Shown: positions 26,394-33,714 of the stretch, piece by piece | How the letters are laid out: each line of letters opens with the position of its first letter | How positions within the stretch are numbered: position 1 is the stretch's first letter | Source: JANJUB01 sp031386985 | GTDB lineage: Bacteria > Armatimonadota > Fimbriimonadia > Fimbriimonadales > Fimbriimonadaceae | Assembly: GCA_031386985.1 (NCBI GenBank) | Contig: JANNCV010000005.1 | Span: forward strand, 20,943 to 84,942 | Direction of reading: 5' to 3' | Length of the DNA stretch: 64,000 nt | Notes under the pieces: model-generated | Told to the model about the DNA's origin: nothing | Seen by the model: the letters and a program-made list of their open reading frames with translations, nothing else | The model's database searches: none | Program-made: the position numbers and the translations under genes

Positions 26394-26535
26394 ATCAGCA
26401 GGTGTAAACCTAAAGCCCGACGATGAATACAACAGCGCCACACACCCAGGGGGATTGTATGGCACGAAGTGCGCGTAGCTAGCTCAAAGTCGGCAGGAGA
26501 GCGTATGGCGCGAGGACGCGTAGCTGCCTTAAAGT
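26394..26535. repeat. Palindromic element flank at locus A1, two tandem element termini
   Basis: Starts ATCAGCAGGTGTAAAC and is about 90% identical to 30551-30645 over its first 95 bp. It contains two successive copies of the element terminus, consensus GTATGGCrCGArG(n)CGCGTAGCTnnCnnAAAG, at 26454-26484 and 26500-26535. The second copy overlaps the stop codon of the gene at 26529. In reverse complement the terminus matches the left end of the element at 28278. Confidence 0.75.
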
Positions 26536-27347
26536 CCGTCGATCTGCCGAACAGACTCCTTGCACCACCAGTCAAGGTAGCTGCCGATCAGCCAGCTTAC
26601 GTCATTGCCTAAGGTCGTGACCCTGTATGTTGGTAACGAAGTGGTCAGTTCCTGGGCGTTCATCGCTGGCGTGAAGAGGATGTCGCCACTTCCGTCTTCC
26701 TCAATGACGTGGGCGTAGTAGTAGCGTTCGTGGATCGCGCTGTTCCGATGATCAATGATTTCTTCCAACCTCGATTTGACCAAGCCGGACTGATCGCGAA
26801 GCCAAGTTCGGACCTGTCCGGCATGGATGTGCGTGCGCCGCCTACCCCGTTGCGGTATTCCGGGCCAGAGCTGGGGGGACCGCTCGTTAAGTCGTATAGT
26901 GATTCGCGCCATTCGATCTTCCACGCCTGCTGCAAGAGCGATAATGGTGATGAAATGGATGGACAGTTCGCGCTCCATCCTGAGTGCCTCCCCTCCCCTA
27001 ACTGCGTAGTGGTCATCGAAGGGAGTCGCATCAAAGCGCTCGCTCGGTACGTATTCGCCGGTCCTCTTTGCAAGTGCGTGAAACTCGTTGGCTAAGGCGC
27101 CCATCTTCCGATGGGTATGGCGAAGGTCCACTTCAAGTTGCTCAAGGTCGGCCATGTCAGTCGAATCGAGGTTTCTGAACTTGAGAAACTCCGCGACTCT
27201 ACGACCCTCAGTAAAGCAAATGGTGCAAAAATTTGCGGTGCCGGGATCGAGCGTGTAATAGTAAGCTCTTCGCACGGCTCTAGTGTACTTAGCAGTTTGA
27301 AAATTTCGAGGCTTCAACCTCCAAACGTCGTTCTCCTCGAATGACAT
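26529..27347 (-). CDS. Putative HEPN-domain protein (downstream gene of a pair)
   Basis: 272 residues, not recognised as a named family. Near the C-terminus is DHRNSAIHERYYYA: an R-N-x3-H motif (R201, H206) in a helical setting, which is the catalytic signature of HEPN ribonucleases such as many toxin and defence effectors (family knowledge). A charged helical region (LEQLEVDLRHTHRKMGALAN) precedes. The start at 27347 overlaps the upstream gene by 59 bp; a later start (ATG 27155) cannot be excluded. The stop codon lies within the edge of a dispersed repeat element. The HEPN assignment is motif-based and needs structure or profile support. Confidence 0.6.
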   Translation of the reverse strand: MSFEENDVWRLKPRNFQTAKYTRAVRRAYYYTLDPGTANFCTICFTEGRRVAEFLKFRNLDSTDMADLEQLEVDLRHTHRKMGALANEFHALAKRTGEYVPSERFDATPFDDHYAVRGGEALRMERELSIHFITIIALAAGVEDRMARITIRLNERSPQLWPGIPQRGRRRTHIHAGQVRTWLRDQSGLVKSRLEEIIDHRNSAIHERYYYAHVIEEDGSGDILFTPAMNAQELTTSLPTYRVTTLGNDVSWLIGSYLDWWCKESVRQIDGL

Positions 27348-28251
27348 CTGGGTTCACTGGTGGGAACCATTGAGGGTTGGTCGCCCAATACGCTTTAGTC
27401 GTATCGTCGTCAACGAAGTGATTGAGCAAAGCCGCGTCGGAAAGGATGCGGCGGTAGACCTCTTTGCAAATGATCTCCGCGTCTGAGCATCTTGCGACGA
27501 TCCGATCTTCAGCCTGCTTCGCCGTCTCATTTGGCTTAACCAGATCCGAGAATGCCTTGACGTGCGCGACATTGCTTCGGATATCGTAAAGATCTTCAAG
27601 TAACTCTTTATTTGGCGATGATTTACCTATCATCACTTGCGCTTTCTCAACGAACGACGGTTTACCCTCATGTTTCTGACCGGCTTGTGTCGCTTCCAGG
27701 GCACGCGCAAAGAAGAACGCCCGGTCATCACAGGACCGCTCGGCAAGCCCCGAGCATATGGAAACCAAACCCTTCCTGAACCTCCTAAAGTCCTTAGAAA
27801 GGATCCGATCAATCCCCACAAGAACGGACTCCGCTTGCGATATTCGTGATCGGTCAACAAGGGTATAGGGTTGGCCATCGGTTTGCATCCACGGCCCGGC
27901 CTCGGAGTAACGCCTTAGATTCTCTTCCCCGTCCACGACCGATGAGCTTAAGATGACCGGTGCGGAATTAAAACGAACGCCGGTGAGCATCAACGACATT
28001 GTGAATCGCCATGCGCGCTCGACCAGTTGGCTATGCTCCTGGTCGAGAATATTTGGCTTTTCAGACTCCATCGATGCGACGATTAAAAGGTCGCACTCAT
28101 GTAACTGCTCCAACTTCCACTTGCCCAGTCCTTCAACCCAAAAGGGAGAGTCAATCGTTACATCGCGGCGCAACTCGATGCCAGACCCGAGTTCTATGGG
28201 TAGCTCCAACTGGAGAAAGGGTAGCTGCAGACCGACGTAGCCGCATTTCAT
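27289..28251 (-). CDS. Putative HEPN-domain protein (upstream gene of a pair)
   Basis: About 320 residues from ATG 28251; the open frame continues upstream through repeat DNA to 28443, which is unlikely to be coding. The C-terminal region has FFFARALEATQ, then about 30 residues, then LLEDLYDIRSNVAHVKAF. The R-x4-H motif (R225, H230) after a helix of this type is typical of HEPN/ApeA-like domains. The N-terminal 160 residues (LPFLQLELPIELG, CDLLIVASME, TMSLMLTGVRFNSAPVIL) are beta-rich and unassigned; they could be a sensor domain (inference). Overlap with the next HEPN-like gene implies co-expression. Confidence 0.6.
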   Translation of the reverse strand: MKCGYVGLQLPFLQLELPIELGSGIELRRDVTIDSPFWVEGLGKWKLEQLHECDLLIVASMESEKPNILDQEHSQLVERAWRFTMSLMLTGVRFNSAPVILSSSVVDGEENLRRYSEAGPWMQTDGQPYTLVDRSRISQAESVLVGIDRILSKDFRRFRKGLVSICSGLAERSCDDRAFFFARALEATQAGQKHEGKPSFVEKAQVMIGKSSPNKELLEDLYDIRSNVAHVKAFSDLVKPNETAKQAEDRIVARCSDAEIICKEVYRRILSDAALLNHFVDDDTTKAYWATNPQWFPPVNPDVIRGERRLEVEASKFSNC

Positions 28252-28277
28252 CTGTTGATCGATTCTAGCATTCAGTG

Positions 28278-28476
28278 AGCTACGCGCACCTCGCGCCATA
28301 CGACGCCCCTTGGCCGTATGGCGCAGCTTGGAATCATTGGGAGTAAACTCGCATCGGGCAAAGCCGTTCGGATGAATTGGAAATGAAAGCTGATTACGAC
28401 AGCGCCACACGTGAGCCGCGTGCCGGGACAATCCGGTCGGCACGAGAGCGTATGGAGCGAGGGACCGTAAGGCTCC
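28278..28476. repeat. Dispersed terminal-inverted-repeat element, copy B1
   Basis: About 198 bp. Left end AGCTACGCGCACCTCGCG (28278 on) and right end CGTATGGAGCGAGGGACCG (28449 on) are imperfect inverted repeats. Just inside the left end is a 10-bp perfect stem GCGCCATACG / CGTATGGCGC (28293-28324). The core AAATGAAAGCTGATTACGAC (28381 on) and some 50 bp after it are almost identical to copy B2. It has no transposase, so it is MITE- or REP-like. It sits between the HEPN pair and fibre paralogue 3. Confidence 0.85.
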
Positions 28477-28580
28477 CCAAGCATTTGTGAGAGAGGAACA
28501 GGCACATTCAGCAGTGGCTAACGCCGCTCCAACGCCCCATCGCCCACTCCGGCACCCGCTCGTCTCTCCCAGTTCCGGGC

Positions 28581-29900
28581 CTACCGCGGGCCTGCGGCGA
28601 TGAAGGTGAAGCCCGTATCGAGCTTTGCTCCTGCGACATTGAAATTGATGATCCGAACGATTGACGTTGAGACGGAGGCGATGACCACGACTTCTGGGGC
28701 AGTTACAGCACCCGACGTCGCCGTCACGACCGGGATATCGGCAAACGGCGTCGTGAAAGTGATTGTGTAGTCACCGATCGCCTCACCGGCCGTGCGTGCA
28801 ATCGTCCAGCCCGTTCCGTGGGTGGCCGTCAAATTGTTAGTTCTCCCACGGATTATCCGGAGATTTTCACCCCCCTCGCTGGCCACGGCGTCGAACTCTC
28901 CCGTTGGGCCAAGCCTAATGTCGCCGCGGACATCGAGCTTTGCGGTTGGAGAGGTCGTGCCGATTCCGACGCCGTTATCATCAATGCGCATTCTCTCGGA
29001 TCCGTTTGTTGTAAATCCCAAGACGCCGGACCCCTCCTTAAACAGCCCGGTGTTGGGATCATTGAGAAAGGACAGCGCTGGCACCAGGCTACTTCCGTTA
29101 GAGAGGAGCACTGGACTTGAGAAGATGTTCAAAGCAGTGAACGTGTTCGCTGCATTCTTCAAGGGCACGTTGCTCGAAAGGCGAGCATCGGCAAGCGTGC
29201 CCGAGGCGAGGTTGGAAGCACTCAGGCCTGTCAGCTGGAAGCCATTGCCAAAGAAAGTGTTCGCAGGGTTGCTAAAGTTGTTCTGCCCTGTCCAGGCGTT
29301 CAGACTGTTCAACAGTCCGACATTGCCGGAAAGCCGCGCATCGGCGACATTGCCTGTCGCAAGATTGGTTGCGTTCAGGGCCGTCAGTCCCGAGCCGTTG
29401 CCAGAGATGATGCCCTCGGCGTGCATGTTGCCTTCGCTATAAACGCCAAACCCATCCGGGCTCACGGCTTTGCCTTTTACGCCAAAGTTCACTCCCGTCG
29501 TGGCTCTGGCTTGGCCGAAGATGCCGTTGCCGATGATCGAGTCTGAAGTAAAGAACCCGCCGAAGTTCGTGCCGTTCGTAGCGGCGGCAATACCGCCGAC
29601 GGCTCGGCCCTGGGCGCTGAAGGTTTGGAACAGCCCCCCAAAGTTCGGCCCCGTTGTTGCGCTTGCATTCCCCAGAATCGCCCGCCCATTCGGGCTGGCG
29701 GTGCGAAAGTCTCCGGCGATGACTTGGCCGGTGGGAACGGTCGAGTTGGCAACGAACTGCCCGGCTTTCGAGGTGCCGGAGATGTTCGAGTGCCCGACTT
29801 GCAAAGTGCCGGGGGTGGTGGCTTGTAGGTTGACGGAGCCTTGGAAGGCGACAGTGCCACCGATGGCAGCGATTGATGTGAGTAAAGCGTATCGTTTCAT
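28581..29900 (-). CDS. Secreted fibre-like protein, paralogue 3, with a different C-terminal module
   Basis: 439 residues. N-terminus related to the other paralogues (signal MKRYALLTSIAAIGGTVAFQ, then GSVNLQATTPGTLQVGHSNI) and about 100 residues of the same repeats, with the SGNGSGLTALNATNL insert. After that it diverges: two copies of NxASGTLADARLSSNV-like spacer, then NTGLFKEGSGVLGFTTNGSE followed by MRIDDNGVGIGTTSP and AKLDVRGDIRLG. That is the phage tail-fibre / trimeric-adhesin style found before S74 or similar tips. The final 90 residues are a separate beta-rich domain. It lacks the DHPFDPENKY domain, so C-termini appear to have been swapped. Confidence 0.8.
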   Translation of the reverse strand: MKRYALLTSIAAIGGTVAFQGSVNLQATTPGTLQVGHSNISGTSKAGQFVANSTVPTGQVIAGDFRTASPNGRAILGNASATTGPNFGGLFQTFSAQGRAVGGIAAATNGTNFGGFFTSDSIIGNGIFGQARATTGVNFGVKGKAVSPDGFGVYSEGNMHAEGIISGNGSGLTALNATNLATGNVADARLSGNVGLLNSLNAWTGQNNFSNPANTFFGNGFQLTGLSASNLASGTLADARLSSNVPLKNAANTFTALNIFSSPVLLSNGSSLVPALSFLNDPNTGLFKEGSGVLGFTTNGSERMRIDDNGVGIGTTSPTAKLDVRGDIRLGPTGEFDAVASEGGENLRIIRGRTNNLTATHGTGWTIARTAGEAIGDYTITFTTPFADIPVVTATSGAVTAPEVVVIASVSTSIVRIINFNVAGAKLDTGFTFIAAGPR

Positions 29901-29938
29901 ATAAGTAGTTATCCTCCGAGTAGGAACTTATATCTTAG
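29901..29938 (-). promoter_or_regulatory. Promoter-like block and leader hairpin of fibre paralogue 3
   Basis: Minus strand: TAAGAT, AT, AAGTTCCTACTCGGAGGATAACTACTTAT, ATG (29 nt described by parts: AGTTCCT pairs with AGG-AT-AACT with a 2-nt bulge). A TTGCAT lies 17 bp before TAAGAT as a possible -35. The arm sequences differ from paralogues 1 and 2 yet still pair around the GGAGG. Confidence 0.5.
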
Positions 29939-29968
29939 CCGAGAAACTCGCAAAATGCAAGTTTGGAC

Positions 29969-30165
29969 AGCTCCGCGTCCTCGCGCCATACGACGCCCCT
30001 TGGCCGTGTGGCGCAGACTGGAATCACTGTGAGTAAACTCCCATCAGTCTAAGCTAGAGGATGAATTGGAAAATGAAAGCTGATTACGACAGCGCCACAC
30101 GTGAGCCGCGTGCCGGGACAATCCGGTCGGCAGAAGGGCATATGGGGCGAGGGGCCCGAAGGTGT
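29969..30165. repeat. Dispersed terminal-inverted-repeat element, copy B2
   Basis: Direct-orientation copy of B1. The left hairpin is GCGCCATACG / CGTGTGGCGC, where the A-to-G change keeps a G-T pair. The central core is nearly identical apart from one base insertion; the right end (CATATGGGGCGAGGGGCCC) has drifted. Together B1 and B2 flank fibre paralogue 3 as roughly 197-bp direct repeats about 1.69 kb apart. Confidence 0.85.
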
Positions 30166-30217
30166 TCAAATGCTGGAACGCGGGTAACTTGCCGGCATTG
30201 GGATTATGAGGATTCTT

Positions 30218-30463
30218 ATGAAATTATCAAAACTTACTGCTTGCTTGTGTTTCGTTTTCTTGCAAGGCATTGTGTTCGCGCAAGTTGGAAGCTCAATTTC
30301 GCTTCCCCGTGTAGACTCCGCACGGTGTGCGCGACAGGAAATTGATTCTCAATATCAGCGGTGCGAAGGAACTTCGATTGGAAGGAAACTTGTCGAGCCA
30401 CATTTCGAATGTGCCACAAGGGTTCGGGGTAATTTCAAATTATCTCTGCGATTCGAATCGTAA
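30218..30463 (+). pseudogene. Broken secreted-protein gene
   Basis: ATG 30218 is preceded by GAGGA at good spacing and encodes a convincing signal peptide (MKLSKLTACLCFVFLQGIVFAQ). After about 35 codons the frame turns into Arg/Cys-rich nonsense. A protein-like sequence continues in another frame from about 30327 (LILNISGAKELRLEG, SSHISNVPQGFGVISN). The reading is then cut by the 21-bp array at 30446. It looks like an N-terminal fragment with at least one frameshift, truncated by repeat insertion or rearrangement. Identity of the parent gene unknown. Confidence 0.45.
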
Positions 30464-30645
30464 CTCTTGTGATTCGCGAAATTGTTTGGACGATTCGACT
30501 CATAACCCGTGCGACGCCCGAAATTGTCTGTCCAATTCGCGAAACACTCAATCAGCAGGTGTAAACTCAAAGACCGACGATGAATTCAACAGCGCAACAC
30601 ACCCAGGGGGATTGTATGGCACGAAGTGCGCGCAGCTCGCTCAAA
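30446..30645. repeat. 21-bp tandem array, five units, with palindromic flank (locus A2)
   Basis: Five 21-bp units (30446-30550) correspond to the last five units of locus A1, followed by the same flank (ATCAGCAGGTGTAAAC to GCGCAGCTCGCTCAAAC). Only one element terminus is present here, against two at A1. The arrays are in direct orientation 4.2 kb apart and enclose the HEPN pair and fibre paralogue 3. Confidence 0.9.
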
Positions 30646-30679
30646 CGAAACAAGTGAACACTTCAGCCAGCTAAGACCG

Positions 30680-32659
30680 CTATTTTGCCTTCGCCTTGCT
30701 ACGCGATGCCTCCGGAGACGGCTTGGTCAGCTTCCTCGCCCGCTCTGGATCGTAGTTCATTCCCCGCTCGGGGCCGAGGCCGTAGAGTTCAGGGTGCTGG
30801 TAGGTTCCTCTTTCTCGCCCTTCCTTGTCTATCTCAACCTTGGGTGGGCGGTTGCGCACGTAGAGGTCGTTGCGGTCGGCTTCTACTCGCCATGAGACTT
30901 TGGTGTTGGGAGCGCTGGTTCTGATCTGGAACCCGATAGAGATGATCCCCGGCTGGACAGAAACGCCCTCTTTGGGGATGGGTGGCAACTGGATCTCTTC
31001 GCTAACCATGGCCTGAACAAAGTCTTTGCCGCGGCTTACCACCGTCAACTGATACTTGAAGTTCGTATTGATCTCGGCGAAGTAATCGGGAAGCTCGACC
31101 CAGGCATATCCCTTGGCATCGGTTGTGATATTCCCGCTGTAAAAGTTCTGCGGCATGGGACTCTCGGCGGCATAGTGAAGCAGATACTTGTTTTCGGGGT
31201 CAAATGGATGGTCTATTCGGAACGGCTTCGTCCCGCTCGCTCCCATATTGCCAATGGAATAAACGCCGAATCCTGCCGCGCTATCACTTTGCCCGATGGC
31301 ACCGTAGTTCGCACCAGAAGTAGAGGTTGCCCGTCCAAAAAGCGCATATCCGGTTGCGCTAGCATTCCTTCCATCAATGCCCGCAAAGCCCGAGGTGGTC
31401 AGCCCCCAAATTGCCGTGTCGGAGGCGGAAACCACGGTTGCGCCCCGGCCCGTTCCAGTGTTTGTGATGGAGACGGCGTCGGGGCCGACACCCGTGAAGT
31501 GTCCTGCATATCCTTGCGAGCTATTGCTCAGGCCCTGGATGCCAAAGGAGACCCCCGATGCGGATGAGGCGTAGCCGAAGACTCCGCGACCATCTGGGCT
31601 CAAACTCTCGAACCTGCCGCCATACGTGAGGCCGCTCGCGGTGTTGGCCAATGCCGAGATACCCATAGATCCGCCAGTCGCGCTCACACCGACAGTCCCG
31701 CCTTGCGAGAGCACGCCAGGACCCCCTGCGCTACTGGCAAAGACTCCATACGCATTGCCGATTGCGCGTACACCAGTTCCCCCCAAGCCATCGAACCAAC
31801 CGCCGTAGGTGACAGCGGAGCCGGGTCCGCCCTGGCCGAAGATTCCTACCCCGAGCACACTGTCGGTCCGCCCATAAACGCCATAATTTAGGCCGAAGGT
31901 AGCGGGCGCATGGCCGTAGACACCGCGCCCGGTCTGGCTATTGGTCATGCCGTGCACCCCGTAGTTGAGGCCGCTGGTCGCGCTCGCGAGGGCGAAAACG
32001 CCAATCCCACTTGGACTCTTGGACTCGCCGGACACCCCAACATTTGTCGCGGCGGTGCTGTGGGCAATACCCTGTACGGCGGTCGCGAAGAAGGCGCCAT
32101 TGCTGGTGCTGGCCTGAATTGTCCAAACCTCACTTCCCGTAAGTACAAGTGGTCCGTCACCCGAAATGACCCCCGTTGCGTGCATATTGCCTTCAGAAAA
32201 GACGCCAAATCCACTTGGGCTCACGGCTTTGCCATAAACTCCATAGGTCGTACCGGTCGCGCTCGTGGCTTGCCCATAGAGTCCTCGCCCCTGGTTACTC
32301 AAGCTGCTGAAGAAGCCACCGTAAGTGGTTCCGGATGAGTTTTGGGCGATTCCGGCTACACCGCGCCCAGCGTTGCTGAAGTTTTGGAACAGACCACCAT
32401 AGGTCGCGCCTGTAGTCGAGGAAGCATTGCCAAGCAAAGCCCGCCCTTCATTGCTGGCGGCCCGGAAGTCTCCGCCAAAGGTTTGACCGGTTGGAGTAGT
32501 GCTATACCCCACCATCGAGCCCGCCTTAGCCGTGCCGGTGATATTAAGGTGCCCAGTCTGTGGGGTCCCGGGAGTTGTAGCTTGTAAGTTGACTGAGCCT
32601 TGGAAGGCAACGGTGCCGCCAACTACGGCGGTGACAACCAATAGTGCATGTTTTTTCAT
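30680..32659 (-). CDS. Secreted fibre-like repeat protein, paralogue 4
   Basis: About 659 residues from ATG 32659 (signal MKKHALLVVTAVVGGTVAFQ); the open frame extends 11 codons upstream without support. Same N-terminal block and 26-residue repeats as paralogues 1 and 2 (for example LNYGVHGMTNSQTGRGVYGH), and the same C-terminal domain. Here the C-terminal domain has an extra 30-residue insert (QLPPIPKEGVSVQPGIISIG) and a longer basic tail (SPEASRSKAKAK). The usual SGNGSGLT insert is replaced by ISGDGPLVLTGSEVWTIQAS. The leader hairpin and TAAGAT block of the other three paralogues are absent. Confidence 0.8.
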   Translation of the reverse strand: MKKHALLVVTAVVGGTVAFQGSVNLQATTPGTPQTGHLNITGTAKAGSMVGYSTTPTGQTFGGDFRAASNEGRALLGNASSTTGATYGGLFQNFSNAGRGVAGIAQNSSGTTYGGFFSSLSNQGRGLYGQATSATGTTYGVYGKAVSPSGFGVFSEGNMHATGVISGDGPLVLTGSEVWTIQASTSNGAFFATAVQGIAHSTAATNVGVSGESKSPSGIGVFALASATSGLNYGVHGMTNSQTGRGVYGHAPATFGLNYGVYGRTDSVLGVGIFGQGGPGSAVTYGGWFDGLGGTGVRAIGNAYGVFASSAGGPGVLSQGGTVGVSATGGSMGISALANTASGLTYGGRFESLSPDGRGVFGYASSASGVSFGIQGLSNSSQGYAGHFTGVGPDAVSITNTGTGRGATVVSASDTAIWGLTTSGFAGIDGRNASATGYALFGRATSTSGANYGAIGQSDSAAGFGVYSIGNMGASGTKPFRIDHPFDPENKYLLHYAAESPMPQNFYSGNITTDAKGYAWVELPDYFAEINTNFKYQLTVVSRGKDFVQAMVSEEIQLPPIPKEGVSVQPGIISIGFQIRTSAPNTKVSWRVEADRNDLYVRNRPPKVEIDKEGRERGTYQHPELYGLGPERGMNYDPERARKLTKPSPEASRSKAKAK

Positions 32660-33018
32660 GGTTGTTTCCATTGTAGCCCGAACCCCAAGCACGGGCGAAG
32701 GTCGCTTACTTCTTGCCTTTGCCGCGATTTACCGGTTGGACAATGCTCCGGCTTCTGTGTCAGCCGATTCTGTTGTATCCGCGAAGCTGATCATGGGGCA
32801 ATGATTTCTCGCGACTCAAGCCGAACAGTTCGAGATGCGGGGCATCATGAGGCACGAGGGCGTGTAGCTCCCCCAAAGTTTGGAGCTATCAAAGGTTGGC
32901 TCAGAAGCCTTGAAGGCAGTATTGGACGCGATTCATAACCCAGAACGACGGATCTATTAGAAGTCAGTCCGAATGATTTCGCAGGAAAACCGCATGTCGG
33001 GCCATACTCCTGTTGCAA
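32660..33018. other. Gene-free stretch with one element terminus
   Basis: No gene is supported here; reading frames lack signals or family features. It should hold the promoter of fibre paralogue 4 (a TACAAT lies just upstream of its start on the minus strand). One more copy of the dispersed element terminus is present at 32846-32877 (GGCACGAGGGCGTGTAGCTC then CCCCAAAG), and a short CGATTCATAACCC resembling the 21-bp unit is at about 32930-32942. Confidence 0.5.
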
Positions 33019-33516
33019 ATGCTCATCATTTTTGCAGGCCTGCCAGGAGCCGGGAAAACTTCCATCGCTCGCGAACTCTCCCGTGAATTGAGAGCAGTGT
33101 TTTTGCGTGTCGATACCGTTGAACAGGCGATGCGCCAATACGGATTCACAAACAGCCAGATAGGCGGAACGGGCTATGAGGTGGCACTTAGATGTGCTGC
33201 CGAGAATCTACGCCTAGGACAAACCGTTGTGATTGACTCGGTGAACCCTTGGCAACTCACTCGCGACGGGTACCGTGAGGTGGCTTCAGATGCTGGGACG
33301 AACTATCTGGACGTTGAAGTGATTTGCTCAGAAAGAGAGGTGCACCGGAGACGCGTCCAACTCCGTGAAGTGGACATTCCGGGCCTGCAGCCGCCAACGT
33401 GGGAGCAGGTCCTGAATAGGGACTACCATGCTTGGGACATCGAGCCCCTGCGCATCGACACCGCCAACGTCACCATCGAGGAAGCCGTTCGCCTGATTAT
33501 CAGGGCAATGGGCTAG
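33019..33516 (+). CDS. P-loop kinase-like ATPase (AAA/zeta-toxin/APS-kinase superfamily)
   Basis: 165 residues from ATG 33019 (a TTG two codons earlier is possible). Walker A is GLPGAGKTS at the N-terminus; LRVDTVEQAM follows where small kinases bind substrate; a Walker-B-like strand is VVIDSVNPW; and a lid-like segment EREVHRRRVQLREVD carries several Arg. This layout fits small-molecule kinases such as those related to Zeta-toxin, chloramphenicol phosphotransferase or APS kinase. The substrate cannot be told. It follows the fibre/repeat region and is closed by a strong terminator. Confidence 0.8.
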   Translation: MLIIFAGLPGAGKTSIARELSRELRAVFLRVDTVEQAMRQYGFTNSQIGGTGYEVALRCAAENLRLGQTVVIDSVNPWQLTRDGYREVASDAGTNYLDVEVICSEREVHRRRVQLREVDIPGLQPPTWEQVLNRDYHAWDIEPLRIDTANVTIEEAVRLIIRAMG

Positions 33517-33591
33517 CACTCTTGTTTAAGCGGGCGACCGCCATGCTCGAAGCGACGTCAAAATGGACGACTTTTTAAGGGCTAGGAGCCA

Positions 33592-33637
33592 AAAATGCCC
33601 CACCTCAAGATCAAAAGGGGTGGGGCATTTTGTTTTT
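33592..33637. terminator. Strong bidirectional terminator
   Basis: A 13-bp perfect stem AAAATGCCCCACC / GGTGGGGCATTTT with a 14-nt loop, T-rich after it on the plus strand (TTTTGTTTTTT) and A-rich before it. It separates the kinase gene from the leftward gene ending at 33715. Confidence 0.9.
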
Positions 33638-33714
33638 TATCCCGCACTATCCCCCCAATCCCTTAGAGGGGCGAGATCGCGCTTTGGGGCTTTCCTAGGG
33701 GTAAGTCATTTTTC

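Noticed and set aside
26159..26575. Open frame with repeated NRTDNFANR-like heptads
   Set aside because: It reads through the 21-bp array (a multiple of three keeps any frame open), has no ribosome-binding site and overlaps the HEPN-like gene's end.
26394..30645. Integron attC sites and a cassette array
   Set aside because: Genes share orientation and have palindromic elements between them, but no RYYYAAC/GTTRRRY core pairs were seen and no integrase is present.
32845..33138. Leftward frame opposite the P-loop kinase start
   Set aside because: No ribosome-binding site or recognisable content; overlaps a well-supported kinase gene.
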